This document shows, one piece after another, positions 48,701-51,317 of a DNA stretch of 64,000 nt (position 1 is its first letter; each line of letters begins with the position of its first letter). Origin of the DNA: Gammaproteobacteria bacterium (GTDB taxonomy: Bacteria; Pseudomonadota; Gammaproteobacteria; DSM-19610). The notes beneath the pieces were generated by a model, which was not told the DNA's origin, did not search any database, and worked only from the letters and a program-made list of their open reading frames with translations. The position numbers were made by a program, and so were the translations under genes. Where the stretch lies: positions 1 through 64,000 of the forward strand of contig WGBO01000056.1 of NCBI GenBank assembly GCA_015494295.1, read 5' to 3'.

Positions 48701-50925
48701 GCGTGATCGAAACCAAGGACCGTTCGCTGCGCGAAGCGGTGATGCTGCCCACCGAGACCGACAGCGCGTTGCCGGTGCTCACCGTCGACACCGATGAATC
48801 GCGGCAGACCGACACCCTCAACCTGTTCGAGGCCGGCAACCGCACCGCCAGCAGTGGCGTGCACGGCAATGCCGGCGAGGCATCGGGCCTGGCGCAGATC
48901 TACGAAGTCCCGGTCTCGAACATCGACCTGCGCGAGTTCGGCAATATCTCCGGCCTGGGCATGGGTGGCGCGCTGACACTCAACTTCGGTACCGCCGCGC
49001 AGCCCGACAACCGCGCTTTCGACGGCGGTATCAGCTACCGGGGCGTGGAGGTCGTCGACATCCTGCTGGGCCAGGGCGATGATGAGTTCCGCGTCGACGC
49101 CACCGTGGACGGCACCGTGACCGTGGTGCAGGGCGGCGCGGGCGACGACGTGATTACCGCAACCGGCGGCGGTGGTTTCGACGCGCCGTTGGTGTTGTTC
49201 GGCGACACCAGCCAGGATGGCCTGTTCTATACCGCCACCACCCTGGACCTGAACGGCAGCGGCCGCGTGTTTGGCGGCCACGGCAACGACATTATCGACG
49301 CCTCGGGCAGTGCCGGGCCGGTGATCATCTACGGCGGCCGCGGCGACGACACGCTGACCGGCGGGCAGGGCGGTGACCGCATCGCCGGCGGTTCCGGCGC
49401 CGATCGTATTCTCGGCGGTGGCGGCGACGACATCATCTACGGCGACGACGGTTTCAATCTCGACCTGTCGACGCGCATGGACCTGTCGGACGGCATGCTG
49501 CAGGTGGTCAACGAAGCGGGCGCCGGCGATCATCCCGACACCCGCGATGGCCTGGCGGCGGGCGCCGACGATATCGACGGCGGCGACGGCAACGACATCA
49601 TTCTGGCCGACCACGGCCAGGTGGAACAGCGCGCCCGCACGCAGCCGATCCGCGGTACCGCCGATCCCTCCTACGTCACCAGCAGGCTGCCCGGCACGGG
49701 GGCGGCCGACCTGGTGAGGGGCGGCGCGGGCGACGATATCATCGTGGGCGGCTTCGGCGCCGACGAGTTGTTTGGCGACGCCGGCAACGACAGCATTCTC
49801 GGCGACAACGGCGAACTGTTCTTCCTCGCCGACGGCGACAGGGTGGCGCTCAGGAACAGCGGCGAGGGATTTGCCGGCGACGGCGATCCCGCCAGCCTCG
49901 ACGTGATGTGGAGCACCGCGCCGGCCACCGGTTCCGACGACCGCATCGACGGTGGCGCGGGCGACGACGTGCTGTTCGGCGGCGCCGGCAACGATACCCT
50001 GATCGGCAACTTCGGCAGCGACGCGCTGGTGGGCGACGACGGCCAGGTGGTGTTCTGGCACCGGCAGTTGCTGAGTGTCGAAACGGTGATCTACAGCAGC
50101 CTGACGTTCGGCGGCGACGATATTCTCGCCGGCTTCCTCACCAACGGCAGCGAACAGGATGTGGGTGACAACGACCTGATGCTGGGCGGCTTCGGCAGCG
50201 ATCTGCTGTACGGCAACTTCGAGAACGACGCCATGGTGGGCGACTACGGGCGGCTCAGCTTCAAGCCGGCGGCCGATGGCACCCGCAGCGCCGAGGGCGC
50301 GTTCTTCGTGCGCTTCGCGCAGGGCGATCTCGACCTCATCACTAGCCAGCAGTTTGCGCTGTATTCGCCGGAAGCGGAGGAAGTCAGTGTCGGTCACCTC
50401 GGTGGCATCATCCCGGTGGCCGCCAGCGCGCCCATCCAGACACTCGACGACAGCGGCATCAAGCGCGAGCGCAGCGTCTCCCACGCCGGCGCCATGGCTG
50501 CATCGGCGTCGCACCCGGCGCCGGCCGGGCCGGGCGCGGACGCCGGCTTCCAGGCCCCGGTCGACGGGCACTGCGGCGCCGGCCAGGAAGCGCTGATGTA
50601 CGAGGGCGAGGCCATCGACTGCATCCCCGCGCGCACGCCGGAGCTGTACGATCTTCCGGCCGGCGCGGGGGAAGACGGCGCGGACGCCGGGGAGCAGGCG
50701 CGCGACGACGCCCTGCTGGGCGCCGCGCTGGCTGGGTTTACCGGCTGGCGTGTGGCATCATCGACCGGCCGCAACGGCGGCGCGCGCGGCCTGTTCGATG
50801 CGCGGCCGGCGCGCGCGCTCCGCGGCGCCGGCGAGTTCCGGCGTTGGGACGAGGCGGGCGAACTGCTCGACGAACGCAAACCGAAACGATCCTTCGCGGG
50901 ATTCAGGCTGGACTGGAGTGAGTGA
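24703..50925 (+). CDS. Giant LEPR-XLL/DUF4347 exoprotein with beta-solenoid and RTX repeats (8740 residues)
   Basis: A single uninterrupted frame starts at GTG 24703. A basic N-terminus leads to the LEPR-XLL motif LEQRFLLSAD (residues 37-46), and no ordinary signal peptide is seen. A DUF4347-like domain (~166-383; HVLSHGAAG, LLLYGCDIADGEAG) comes next, then GGxGxDxL repeats (~541-1326) containing flagellin-IN-like units. Most of the chain (~1540-4660) is beta-solenoid repeats of roughly 55-60 residues (typical: GTAGIGASVGV, then TRAFIGE). Dispersed small modules, three Calx-beta-like repeats (~7620-7970), a calcium-binding RTX block (~8120-8520) and a charged tail follow. It is probably a secreted or surface adhesin. 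Neighbouring export genes start two bases after its stop. Confidence 0.93.
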   Translation: MLARLRQSWFARQGLLRKFLARRARPLPRRKIQFEALEQRFLLSADIAPVVLPPTDQTLLPETEVIVESLDASLANSDPVAGDAAQPAADAATDASGDDTTTDVDATAEGVSDTPDAAGADSDAAGAAADEPPAPAAAGGSPDSGTEQPTLGGADVRVLKEYSGAQLVVVDPSVPEYRELLKALLSSAQVDPDQVRFEGSDGKEIDFGLVTEREPEAAPAPDLLARPLDAAPGAGPAAGDAPSAAAPDAAPQAPAITVVLLDADRDGIEQLSETLARYQGLSAVHVLSHGAAGLLKLGNTTLNTARLEQNREQIAGWGGALAEGGDLLLYGCDIADGEAGIAFVKTLGAYTGLDVAASTNATGNAQLGGDWVLEMSTGVVETNALFATGFTALLATPTDGDDTLAVPGDGTVLDGLAGADTYVFLDGWGSATITESADTAGEAGDILDFSLVTANLTFSFQADGSILVSDGANSVSATNVEHLVGGSGINTIDYSLYGAAVDVDLVAGTATGLFSITDFDRVIGSAFDDTFTALDGGNVFEGGSGNDTLVASGDVDFTITDSDFTMGGVGAGNLSGIERVVITGGVGANILDASAFTGVAELDGGEGNDTLTGGSGDDRLTGGLGIDIINGGLGNDTVVESRDADFTVADGAGSVTLTIGAEVETLAGIEAVDLSGGAGANVLDASAFSGKASLRGGDGADTLRGGAGDDRLSGGLGVDSIDAGGGINTLFENADTRFVLLGDATGATLDMAEGTDEQGVVTLDAGVTGGTFRLGYAGEQTVGLRFDATAEAVRSALEGLSGIGRGDVEVTTTPGSWTIRFANNLAGIDVSDLVLDATTLTGGSATLAVSQGAAVTETLIGIHRAELRGGLNANRIDASGFAGDVVLDGQEGDDILLGGSGNDVLIGDIGDDSLTGGLGDDTIDGGAGLDRLTETRDAASITLTNSRLTLDLETDSLSGIELADLSGGAGANTLDASAFNGLSTDTELRLLNNGAGLGTVDVADVDLTGLEASTPLSHLNNGAGVGTVTGNDLEITLRNGDIVQVDLSAAETVQDMLDALGGAHASLSAALNADGNGLVLEDASGGAGNLSVVALNGSPAAADLGIAGSVAAATLAGAPFVGGAADLRILLSDGTQLDLDLTLARTVQEVLDLLNGAHASLGASINAAGTGFQLTDSAGGAGNLQVFSINGSTAAEDLGFTATGTPTGYQGAPLVLGAVTLDGGAGNDTLIGGSGNDILTGGTGSDSVDGGAGSDKLVETVSGTVVLGDSAMSAGADSDTLLSIERADISGGTGVDSIDASGFSGTLTLRSGGGADTLTGGTGSTGFRVDVSNLLAGQQVTANTSGGSDDVVVVGLGGNVTQQDLDRVTGTAVQGGVTLRSEGALRVAGAINTGGRDFSLDGDELLIDKLIHTGQDTTGNLVANAGNITLKGRLITLTSGAQLIATDTSGTNGDIRIFAEDLYRPFGVGFGQADTLEARVSIEGAVIRGGDVTITATSDTRPLKPEWGESAFVNVLEEAVQGIIDLFGVTALLAGYNEATSIAHVTLDSATVVEAANFVAHSSATASVKVAPIGKGLGVGIGVIRTDSRAVVDGTVTTSGDLTVRASADHTLDVVGDAPGIAGYAAAGALSILNSDVLAQVGSTANLTVGNNLFVYSDTVDRNRTLARSVTGSDGKVGIAVAVSAENGVTSAYLDGTADVAGSISVDARQSKEAIEIRKVFVLPGLATGVAASAGVGSTSKGDLLDDAKSALTDRVSSAVLGIKDIGKRLTGWATDQLKRNGTIKKLMESPATNNVDVGAAIAVVVDNNTVNARIGDGTAAADVEADGGISVSAKIENRPDVTASSSIENEGAQDTTRNTTAGFGGSIATAIGIYNNKTNAYINDNAAVDAKGAITVRADSLNKIDPLSLWGANIVAPFLAKNTTPTWTTDDGVQAVTLDDTVEVRESHSGDGEKGVWYKYIGSTPTRTFDLSTVDFTDETNWENLGSPAKNSGTSFVRTLTTYLDGNLGLDNNLVDSWSQSTANGQKLALAGAITVMVLEHSADAAIRGGARVNQDIDGVTNTDNFRTGSQNVVVEANSVNDAINLVGNFQTPGIQGSTTASDWKAGDMIQKPGGGTQGAEGGKAVGAGIGFYWYGDDVAATIETGVTLYADSLEVDADNRGLGVVLGASGGQSDNLAFNGAFVAQVLKNSTLASIARGADITIGSAAVADDDAGGASLFVNATDSSYLITVAGSVALSEQAGVGASLAVNVTMRDTEAFIGDRFDVTTSTGAAGSLTVAGAARVVAGNDGFIGVLGISGAKTSTSPAVDDSAPDNVGSGPGTSGGTQGSDGAAQSDADLFAWQSKMSSVLEEIRNRGQAVESTGEAKTTGKARGGIAISGVMTVNSLDDDARAYLYNGGVVNTADLSLKAGDDTVVASLAGSVAYAGAAPGGGSKGIAGAIGLNLIGGTTEAFLDGATSFSVNNLDLVADRTGWIVAIAAGVAGAPGRGGIGVAGSVGVTVSNSQILAGLRNTTGTAIGGINVSALDDTNIVMVAGAGGFGGKAGVGASIAYSEISNTIEADVTSAPDLKFGAGLDVTAEADSMIVAVTAGVGVSSDPKAGFGVGGTLGINSISNTIGATVTNSSTTADSAGAIFVSALDSSSIFAFAGAFGFGRTAGLGLAFAFNFIDNQTRATVTASTLRASGSVRVESTGNGSLFSIALGGAGADTFAFAGAVGVNVSSSLVEAGMTDSVDLEIGGALRVRANDSADIKAISGGIGASKTAGVGAGIAYNDIGNVIRASLTGSSSKNGSSIGSIEVSAQSSASIKTLVAGAAVSSSFAGAGGLGINLVSNTVEAFIGAASVLVAGRVDVGATEQSTIWALAGNVAGAGKAAVGASVGYNKVANTVSARIVGAGTRIDATVDGVEVRADSSTELRAIAAGGQGAGNVAFGGSVVVDEYLNEVLAYLGDGVTVNAEGSVVVQAVDDADFVLVAGVINGAGTAAVGLGNSTLTTSNVVRAWIGKNAVVWARGNGVNASILSGEKSAGGTRSVETVRGVAVNAISFERIDNVAVSGSGAGTAGVAASAVVNVLDETTEAYIDQGASINDNSAGANAVANAAQDVRVRALDRTDMVNVAGGLAGGGTVGGGAGADGTRIVKNTTARLWATRVDARGDVRVEAVSREDLLSIAAAVGAGGTAGLAGSVGVYDMSNRTRAFIGEDTDAAGFVDLVGDTTVTAGDSVLVSAVDDTELDVIAGNVSGGGTAGIGASVGVTVFDKTTESFLGGNAHVTGLAVGDGVLANTGEFDVNFIADSGSEDFGEVPQLDITGVDAVADTITFATPHGFSTGDAIIYAQEDVVDANGNVITPATDISIEGGGTLEAGRTYYVITEDANGNSLGPDTIRLAASEEAARGGSAIDLAASAPLAGDHSFSDGIPVVNDGDVTAPGVSLDASVDTDFDGDGVADLTPDADRETLQRVSTPSTRIVNGVAVTALNRDDIETIGVSGGGAGTVAVNIGGAVGVLKASTLAYVAPGAQVNASTVTTDGVQADQSVLVAAGNDLYRMGIGGSIAISGTTSVTPAADVTVIDNDTRAYIDDGALVRADRDIQVVANSREDLLSVAAGVAGSGVAGISVSASVVVLNSTTYAYIGQSAAPGAGAVADAGGNVLVSANDQTDSFTVAGSLGAGIGGGGAGGAAVVNDIRKDTRAFVGANAVVDARGNGGFLSGVPDGSRGGNGFGTLAVFRGLAVRAQTSEDLFTIGASAAGGIYVGLAGGVVVQTVDSDTQAYIGALARINASALNEDASQSVNVSAVNELTVFDLAGAAAVGSGGIAGGVDVGVVRNDTQAYIGDDSLVQANQDVTVNALASKDIESYAMSAGAGLGALSGSVSVWNIGSEFSDVQYRYTEADTSDGSTSGNGETVLTGSQVSGAMTPDGQSGEGDPAAGVGANLDAYDDTDRNGADTRPDNTALMGSVTAGAGASVSPRTTNVIGGALAAPASAPIIGGTTAYVGSGADITAGNDVTVKADERIDVKVVVGSVALGAVAVGASVGVVTVNADVTAFIASRASVDAGNDVTVGASFSETFRGLTISGQGGAAAIGAQVMVFTDNSRHKAYIGSPVVDPADSARIEAGGSVRVEALASRDIVNQTIGSQLVGLGAGASVTVVDIDGSTSATIDDAQIGQTAAVGDVTVFAESVTDIRAESWAVSGGVATLGASVANADLDTLVSASVSSEAAIDAEGDILVLSRTESDVRAEAFGVTVSAGAALGASVAIVNDRPTQSSRVANARLTSQRGSIRVQAFHNYAADGVTRLDQGADADATSGSGSLYIGAAGAYSEANAAANTTSYVEDGAALSAPGGVELLARNNNDAEARATGIGIGLGVAGVGVSLAYAHADGNTTASLGGTVDTDGSVTVLADAYNDALAESRAGSGGVLAGEGNVARAGVAPTVTAAIRAGSVVTAFDKVDVKARVLVVSAADTGGVSIGALAIGISIADAVVDANVSASAGGTIDANTLSVRAEQNYTNGGHAASARAQSSAGALAGGTGVTASANSLSDVSAFLAGGGTFTLRGAVLVEAGNRSRQNAEATAIVGGLVAGGRSTANAGYDTDTRAYTGDNISVSATDMRVLARGEDDSFVDVTAGAGGVVSGAGATGDTSNSSNTLARIGAANSIVLGRDRLLPVVEPGSRADFRREDGVQTVSRGQTVDVTGGNTAGGEANIRYEYIGREADYDTNAGSRNVDNGTLVDVVDRVPPTYLADSTATPRDLVSGNTVDVVSGYAGSGGIVGHTYQYIGAGESLDLSSADFSDTTRWDDLGPSADLDFLGVGEIGKRYRFIATPAAPEFIDLHREDFTDTSRWQDLGAIRAATATLDLAREDFSDTNNWRPVAVSQDHGRLVLNAMHESAFNARIGTAAGGAIAGTGAYADHYVNATVKAEVGNDASVTARDIDIDALNEVRKDWLSGGKGNIDGDIAGALAGAGGYSSVTLELNTRVNIGNGASLVVEGHPTTPGAISLNSLNKLLVKDKVNFTSGGLGSGADGWMRIDTPTLVSRVDVSASASLVSAGDIDIAARGSGTLIAQLNLDTYGAVTVGIARTIVEVTPDNTVTFGSGSYLRADGNLNISAGTDTDFSRDSYSLEARVDSFAGSAIPVDDLDATADLFQDNIITVAAGAVLETAREARLHAERLGIANMVARAKGVSWTSAVADALNGSGSELFDGTSEYGATGIVTIDGTVRTGIERNQGLTITGIDPVTGEIIASSLIPDTITWSMSTEPLESSLVKDLEFAQAQLRQYAGKNPTLEDFYQAEVTRIKNLLIAEGLWETTVITNSDGSQETVEGYAATDVLTVNIDPIVAQAGVIDVRGDRLQGSGVLDAPGDASVTILNQTQAFLNVKGIVIPESDGGVRLNGNKVYNDLDVLAAGDGLGLVAFSVLTDNRGVAAPSIRVENSFDPASTPEDDAAPAIDITGAVDNLRGLLELVNFKGDINISAQVRAKNMSIVSGGNVYIDGVTQYSVGGETYSALAGLTDNHQRAADDATVESTLTATPTDVSLYADRIFINAEYINVNGIMQSGKDVYTLTLGQAAIDDIANIPAGVSGRVRLDNASNDDFSVYYDTTTGKLEIEEVRVSGGYIELHGNILNSGAGEIRVLGGYGRIEIVNNTAYDVVLKRIDASQRGAGTLLLVDKARGSAGSPLVTLYRKNEAGVVVTEDDGTGPVRIGQGAADPNLYSYTPEAGWRYGYSVDIEDARRFYRTVGTSSWLGFDALAADPPPSYWDRIERISGPSLADEGPYYYKDVSLQSDPYTFQSTVFVNKTVETKTNWTESTWYGKKTYYTKFVREQFTTTTNTHTVKADRPITVRFIGDEQARVSLKSTQSGADFILRGPVLNENGVTVIDTAGSLTRLSDAAFISGQRIDINAAGDIGSEAFAIDINLTEVAATYSDDDGLVALNTPEYLYTAEPGVTQSRTLSVGDTVRLAPGFDASLGKANSVYQYVGSTSQTLDLSTQDYRDSSLWNEVRQNSPDVVRLSDGFDPALGDPSALYRYVGDSGIFDLRTENYRDTSRWVLLDQPPALVAASRDGDIFINEIAGELAVERVEATLGDVTLGASEGIVTARLNASTWSAGLVKGNSVTLDAGSGGIGTGREHMLALDSGSANGDSVTVNAAGDVYLREIAGDLRLNQVITQGQVHIDVSAGDLVDANSTLVRDERTREELYNTVWADLLLTDYDAQGNFTGAASSKVQEAKDQLAGVKEQEYATYWDYRKSFNQDKVGGLDEKVTYYVVVDAVDPTLIRLAATREDALAAAPVTLALTASTASGAEHRLVTDANGSFIVFDGSAGGVDNASGAIALGAGHGLQTGDAVSYSREVFSAPYDPGQQVTLSAEERAAYQDYYSTPRVSTFDPVTAVRGGSLISVPGHGFGFEVVRDANGDIDVAASTAEAVIYRSNGGQAIAGLVDGQTYYVSIPAGSFSAIQLAATKSDALNGNVISLDAGAASGQGHSLETLPLSQAEIDAAIQTLENKRTVEYHDLHQRYGFSDVFDPDYTYVLTQAENDRIENSIKIWTEDELLNLMSAGLLEPVTRTVIDFENANIDAGGDVVIGASGSVGISGGRLELDISGGFSSLTTDERVELAAAERSDVTFITATRADNVLVDFVPGASDSIVRNTGSWLADGFTAGMTIQVWGNSLNEKAAGYYEIADVSDTTLTLVVDSADRLEAEGGVLVTVVQMVVDPRNTPYTITGISINQRDDIDVDTPATVNVQAGAAAGDTAFIGSEQDIRIDRVTAGGEIRIKSGASLVNAGTSPSVQIVGGDLILEAGSGFIGEADARIRVDLLPGATLTARASADIYLVETTGDMAVATIYSRSGGAWLSSEQSAILDAFDNEFENIRAATVIDLDAQQTIGAVGNFLDINLDAGAALTALAQGDIRLNETLGNMTVSEVRSDTADVYLRAHLSILDALDDVEADVVGNNIDLDAGLTIGASGNDLDIDSAFSAAGRLTSTSLENTYIVETRGDLRLNNVSTTGSFLDINNVLQGYTAFIAAPVGRILNDDITGDGNVLSGRAWLFAARDIGEADKAIVTRIGWIESQSTTGSTWVQNLGALSVGGVTSTPSGAGMQAGGGIVLGASSPVTVTEDQIADGGDIIIVAHDDANDDGSPGSEADNLVVVGGVTVWSKAGSVRLLGGDDITVEAGATVRGATFVELQGDYQGDPFGNPALPGLPNVDTAGTLIRVDGVIESPRIDILGETDDDIVILSPQQLLGDTFVRTASGDDRLEADRLPDHAGQLLLDGEGGSDRYTVNTTGASDYVIDVRDSGAPDDGADRLTINGTGGADTFLLRKDFVAQLQPTTTAGANGRFYADSLERINYDGNINARLRVNGGDGNDAFYVDDNSSITTLDGGLGDDLFQFGQLFGLDRTAPQVAAGEEIETVRTSMGFLSAGISLPTTVYGSDGNDEFSVYSNKALLKLFGEDGNDNFLVRAFVIEGTSQLASTDTQLSGGAGDDTIEYNINAPLSIDGGAGADTITVMGTERDDNFVITRDGVQGAGLNVEYFAIEKVEVDGLEGDDHFYVLSTREGMVTTLIGGLGSDTFDVGGDVTGEIVALSVEGRSGFINHSLSSDDPAYNGIFAPGVQLNVADGAVNTLAVEQVTDLVVEGGAAVNAYSVRLRVNAPVDRTLAYLNVSAALAASKDQLAGGSALEISTDGVNFSEALVLTFDSAASGADANAWDRTATIFVRAVDDAAQEGERTVVISHAMQSDNPDFDGVNIPNVEMTLVDDDRAGLLIRQTDLDTRVREGGAGDTYSVVLTRQPDAGETVTVTLGFDASQLSLSQSSIQFDAGNWDTPVVVTVNAVDDAQAENPLRSTITHTIGSSGGAAPVYAGAADSAEVEVSVDDNDIGGLRVEKSGGDLVVSEGQSDTYSLVLATAPTAPVTVKILSDGQTLVAADSDPLGRFDAATDSVTFDAGNWDVPFVVRVSVNPDAATQGGQPVQSFPAQSQTVASIRGPLFIEGSVIETKDRSLREAVMLPTETDSALPVLTVDTDESRQTDTLNLFEAGNRTASSGVHGNAGEASGLAQIYEVPVSNIDLREFGNISGLGMGGALTLNFGTAAQPDNRAFDGGISYRGVEVVDILLGQGDDEFRVDATVDGTVTVVQGGAGDDVITATGGGGFDAPLVLFGDTSQDGLFYTATTLDLNGSGRVFGGHGNDIIDASGSAGPVIIYGGRGDDTLTGGQGGDRIAGGSGADRILGGGGDDIIYGDDGFNLDLSTRMDLSDGMLQVVNEAGAGDHPDTRDGLAAGADDIDGGDGNDIILADHGQVEQRARTQPIRGTADPSYVTSRLPGTGAADLVRGGAGDDIIVGGFGADELFGDAGNDSILGDNGELFFLADGDRVALRNSGEGFAGDGDPASLDVMWSTAPATGSDDRIDGGAGDDVLFGGAGNDTLIGNFGSDALVGDDGQVVFWHRQLLSVETVIYSSLTFGGDDILAGFLTNGSEQDVGDNDLMLGGFGSDLLYGNFENDAMVGDYGRLSFKPAADGTRSAEGAFFVRFAQGDLDLITSQQFALYSPEAEEVSVGHLGGIIPVAASAPIQTLDDSGIKRERSVSHAGAMAASASHPAPAGPGADAGFQAPVDGHCGAGQEALMYEGEAIDCIPARTPELYDLPAGAGEDGADAGEQARDDALLGAALAGFTGWRVASSTGRNGGARGLFDARPARALRGAGEFRRWDEAGELLDERKPKRSFAGFRLDWSE
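26320..28690 (+). repeat. N-terminal GGxGxDxL (RTX-like) repeat block of the giant protein
   Basis: Recurrent units such as GGEGNDTLTGGSGDDRLTGG, GGSGNDVLIGDIGDDSLTGG and GGSGNDILTGGTGSDSVDGG alternate with a conserved spacer. The spacer has the form of GIEAVDLSGGAGANVLDASAF (shortened here to the recurring SGGAGANVLDASAF). The Asp/Gly nonapeptides would bind Ca2+ and fold after export. The spacer also recurs in the form GVDSIDASGFSG, which shows internal duplication of about 110-160 residues. Confidence 0.8.
27655..28350 (+). repeat. Flagellin-IN-like tandem motifs inside the giant protein
   Basis: The units read LSHLNNGAGVGTVTGNDLEI, then VDLSAAETVQDMLDALGGAH and ASLSAALNADGNGLVLEDAS, repeated with DLDLTLARTVQEVLDLLNGA, ASLGASINAAGTGFQLTDSA and GNLQVFSINGSTAAEDLGF. 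A shortened first unit starts with LRLLNNGAGLGTV. The pattern (nuGxGV, xVxLsxAxTVqdvld, hash-like xAxNxxGxGl) is that of the IN motif of flagellin and FliD/FlgK hook-associated proteins. It occurs twice in full and once in part. Confidence 0.7.
30478..30666 (+). repeat. YxYIG / DFxDxxxW module, copy 1
   Basis: The unit contains DDGVQAVTLDDTVEV, WYKYIGSTPT, FDLSTVDFTDETNWENLG. It interrupts the solenoid array as an inserted module. Similar units recur at 38725-39336 and 42541-42876. Confidence 0.65.
34600..34960 (+). repeat. ITFATPHGFSTGD / TYYVI-LAAS module in the giant protein
   Basis: An inserted module reads DTITFATPHGFSTGDAIIYA, then AGRTYYVITED, DTIRLAASEEAARGGSAIDL and AGDHSF. Related units appear at 43490-43640 and 43990-44190 (DGQTYYVSIPAG, IQLAATKSDALNGNVISLDA, GQGHSLE). 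The pattern resembles beta-rich modules scattered through other giant surface proteins; the function is unknown. Confidence 0.6.
38725..39336 (+). repeat. YxYIG / DFxDTxxW module cluster, copies 2-5
   Basis: The sequence reads DGVQTVSRGQTVDV, IRYEYIGREADYD, then NTVDVVSGYAGSGG, TYQYIGAGESLDLSSADFSD, TTRWDDLG, then YRFIATP, IDLHREDFTDTSRWQDLG and LDLAREDFSDTNNWRPV. Several complete or partial units stand in tandem. Confidence 0.65.
42541..42876 (+). repeat. YxYVG / DYRDxxxW module, copies 6-7
   Basis: Two tandem units occur: VGDTVRLAPGFDASLG, VYQYVGSTSQTLDLSTQDYR, DSSLWNEV; and VVRLSDGFDPALG, ALYRYVGDSGIFDLRTENYR, DTSRWVLL. The tandem arrangement shows recent duplication compared with copy 1. 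Confidence 0.65.
47560..48620 (+). repeat. Three Calx-beta-like repeats near the C-terminus of the giant protein
   Basis: Each unit has the strand pattern xVxEGgxxxxYsVxLxxxP, a xxxFdxxNWdxxxxVxVxAvDD motif and a closing DDD/DDN. Examples are VREGGAGDTYSVVLTRQP with FDAGNWDTPVVVTVNAVDDA, and VVSEGQSDTYSLVLATAP with FDAGNWDVPFVVRVSV. Such domains bind Ca2+ at the inter-domain ends and give rigid extended segments. Confidence 0.75.
49060..50260 (+). repeat. C-terminal RTX calcium-binding repeats of the giant protein
   Basis: Classic nonapeptide arrays are present: GGRGDDTLTGGQGGDRIAGG, GGGGDDIIYGDDG, GGDGNDIILADHG, GGAGDDIIVGGFGADELFGD, AGNDSILGDNGELFF, GGAGDDVLFGGAGNDTLIGN and GGFGSDLLYGNFENDAMVGD. 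A C-terminal RTX block is the usual feature of substrates of TolC/HlyD-type secretion, where extracellular Ca2+ drives folding. The repeat block is followed by about 210 residues without RTX motifs. Confidence 0.88.
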
Positions 50926-50926
50926 C

Positions 50927-51250
50927 ATGGCGCAGAAGCCAAAGGGCGAGTCGGCGAAAGGCGGCAAGGCGGTGCAGGAAATACACTGGAACGACGCCAA
51001 CATGCGCAGCACCTATGCCAATGTGTGCAACGTATCGAGCACGCGCGAGGAGGTCACCCTGCTGTTCGGCACCAACCAGACCTGGACCACCAGCCAGAAG
51101 GAACTGACGGTCGAGCTGAGCGACCGCATCATCCTCAATCCGCACGCGGCCAAGCGCCTGTCGGTATTGCTCAACAAGGTAATGGCCGAGTATGAGAAAC
51201 GTTTTGGTGAACTTGGCTCGCGTCCCGCCGACGACACGAAGATCAACTGA
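50927..51250 (+). CDS. DUF3467-family small protein
   Basis: The 107-residue protein starts one base after the giant gene's stop, so the two are translationally coupled. The core reads NVCNVSSTREEVTLLFGTNQ, TWTTSQKELTVELSDRIILN and PHAAKRLSVLLNKVMAEYEK, the DUF3467 pattern. It is cytoplasmic, with no signal peptide. The function of the family is not established. Its position between an exoprotein and its export genes suggests a chaperone-like or regulatory partner, which is inference. A hairpin with a T-run follows. Confidence 0.85.
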   Translation: MAQKPKGESAKGGKAVQEIHWNDANMRSTYANVCNVSSTREEVTLLFGTNQTWTTSQKELTVELSDRIILNPHAAKRLSVLLNKVMAEYEKRFGELGSRPADDTKIN

Positions 51251-51253
51251 AGG

Positions 51254-51300
51254 CGCCGGCGCGCCCGCTGCCGCGAGGTTTGCGGTGACGCCGGCGTTTT
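51254..51300 (+). terminator. Possible terminator/attenuator inside the export operon
   Basis: CGCCGGCG (51254-51261) pairs with CGCCGGCG (51289-51296) around a loop that itself can form CCGC/GCGG pairs. TTTT follows. Placed after DUF3467 and before the export machinery, it could reduce read-through so that the giant protein and machinery are made in different amounts. Confidence 0.4.
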
Positions 51301-51317
51301 ACCTGTAAGCTCTCCCC

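Noticed and set aside
26320..50260. A CRISPR array or DNA-level tandem repeat behind the strongly repetitive giant gene
   Set aside because: The repeats are protein-level and diverged, in frame, without identical short repeats and regular spacers.
47062..50571. Long minus-strand open frame opposite the RTX end of the giant gene
   Set aside because: It is antisense to clear RTX and Calx-beta-like repeats and has no protein-like motifs of its own.
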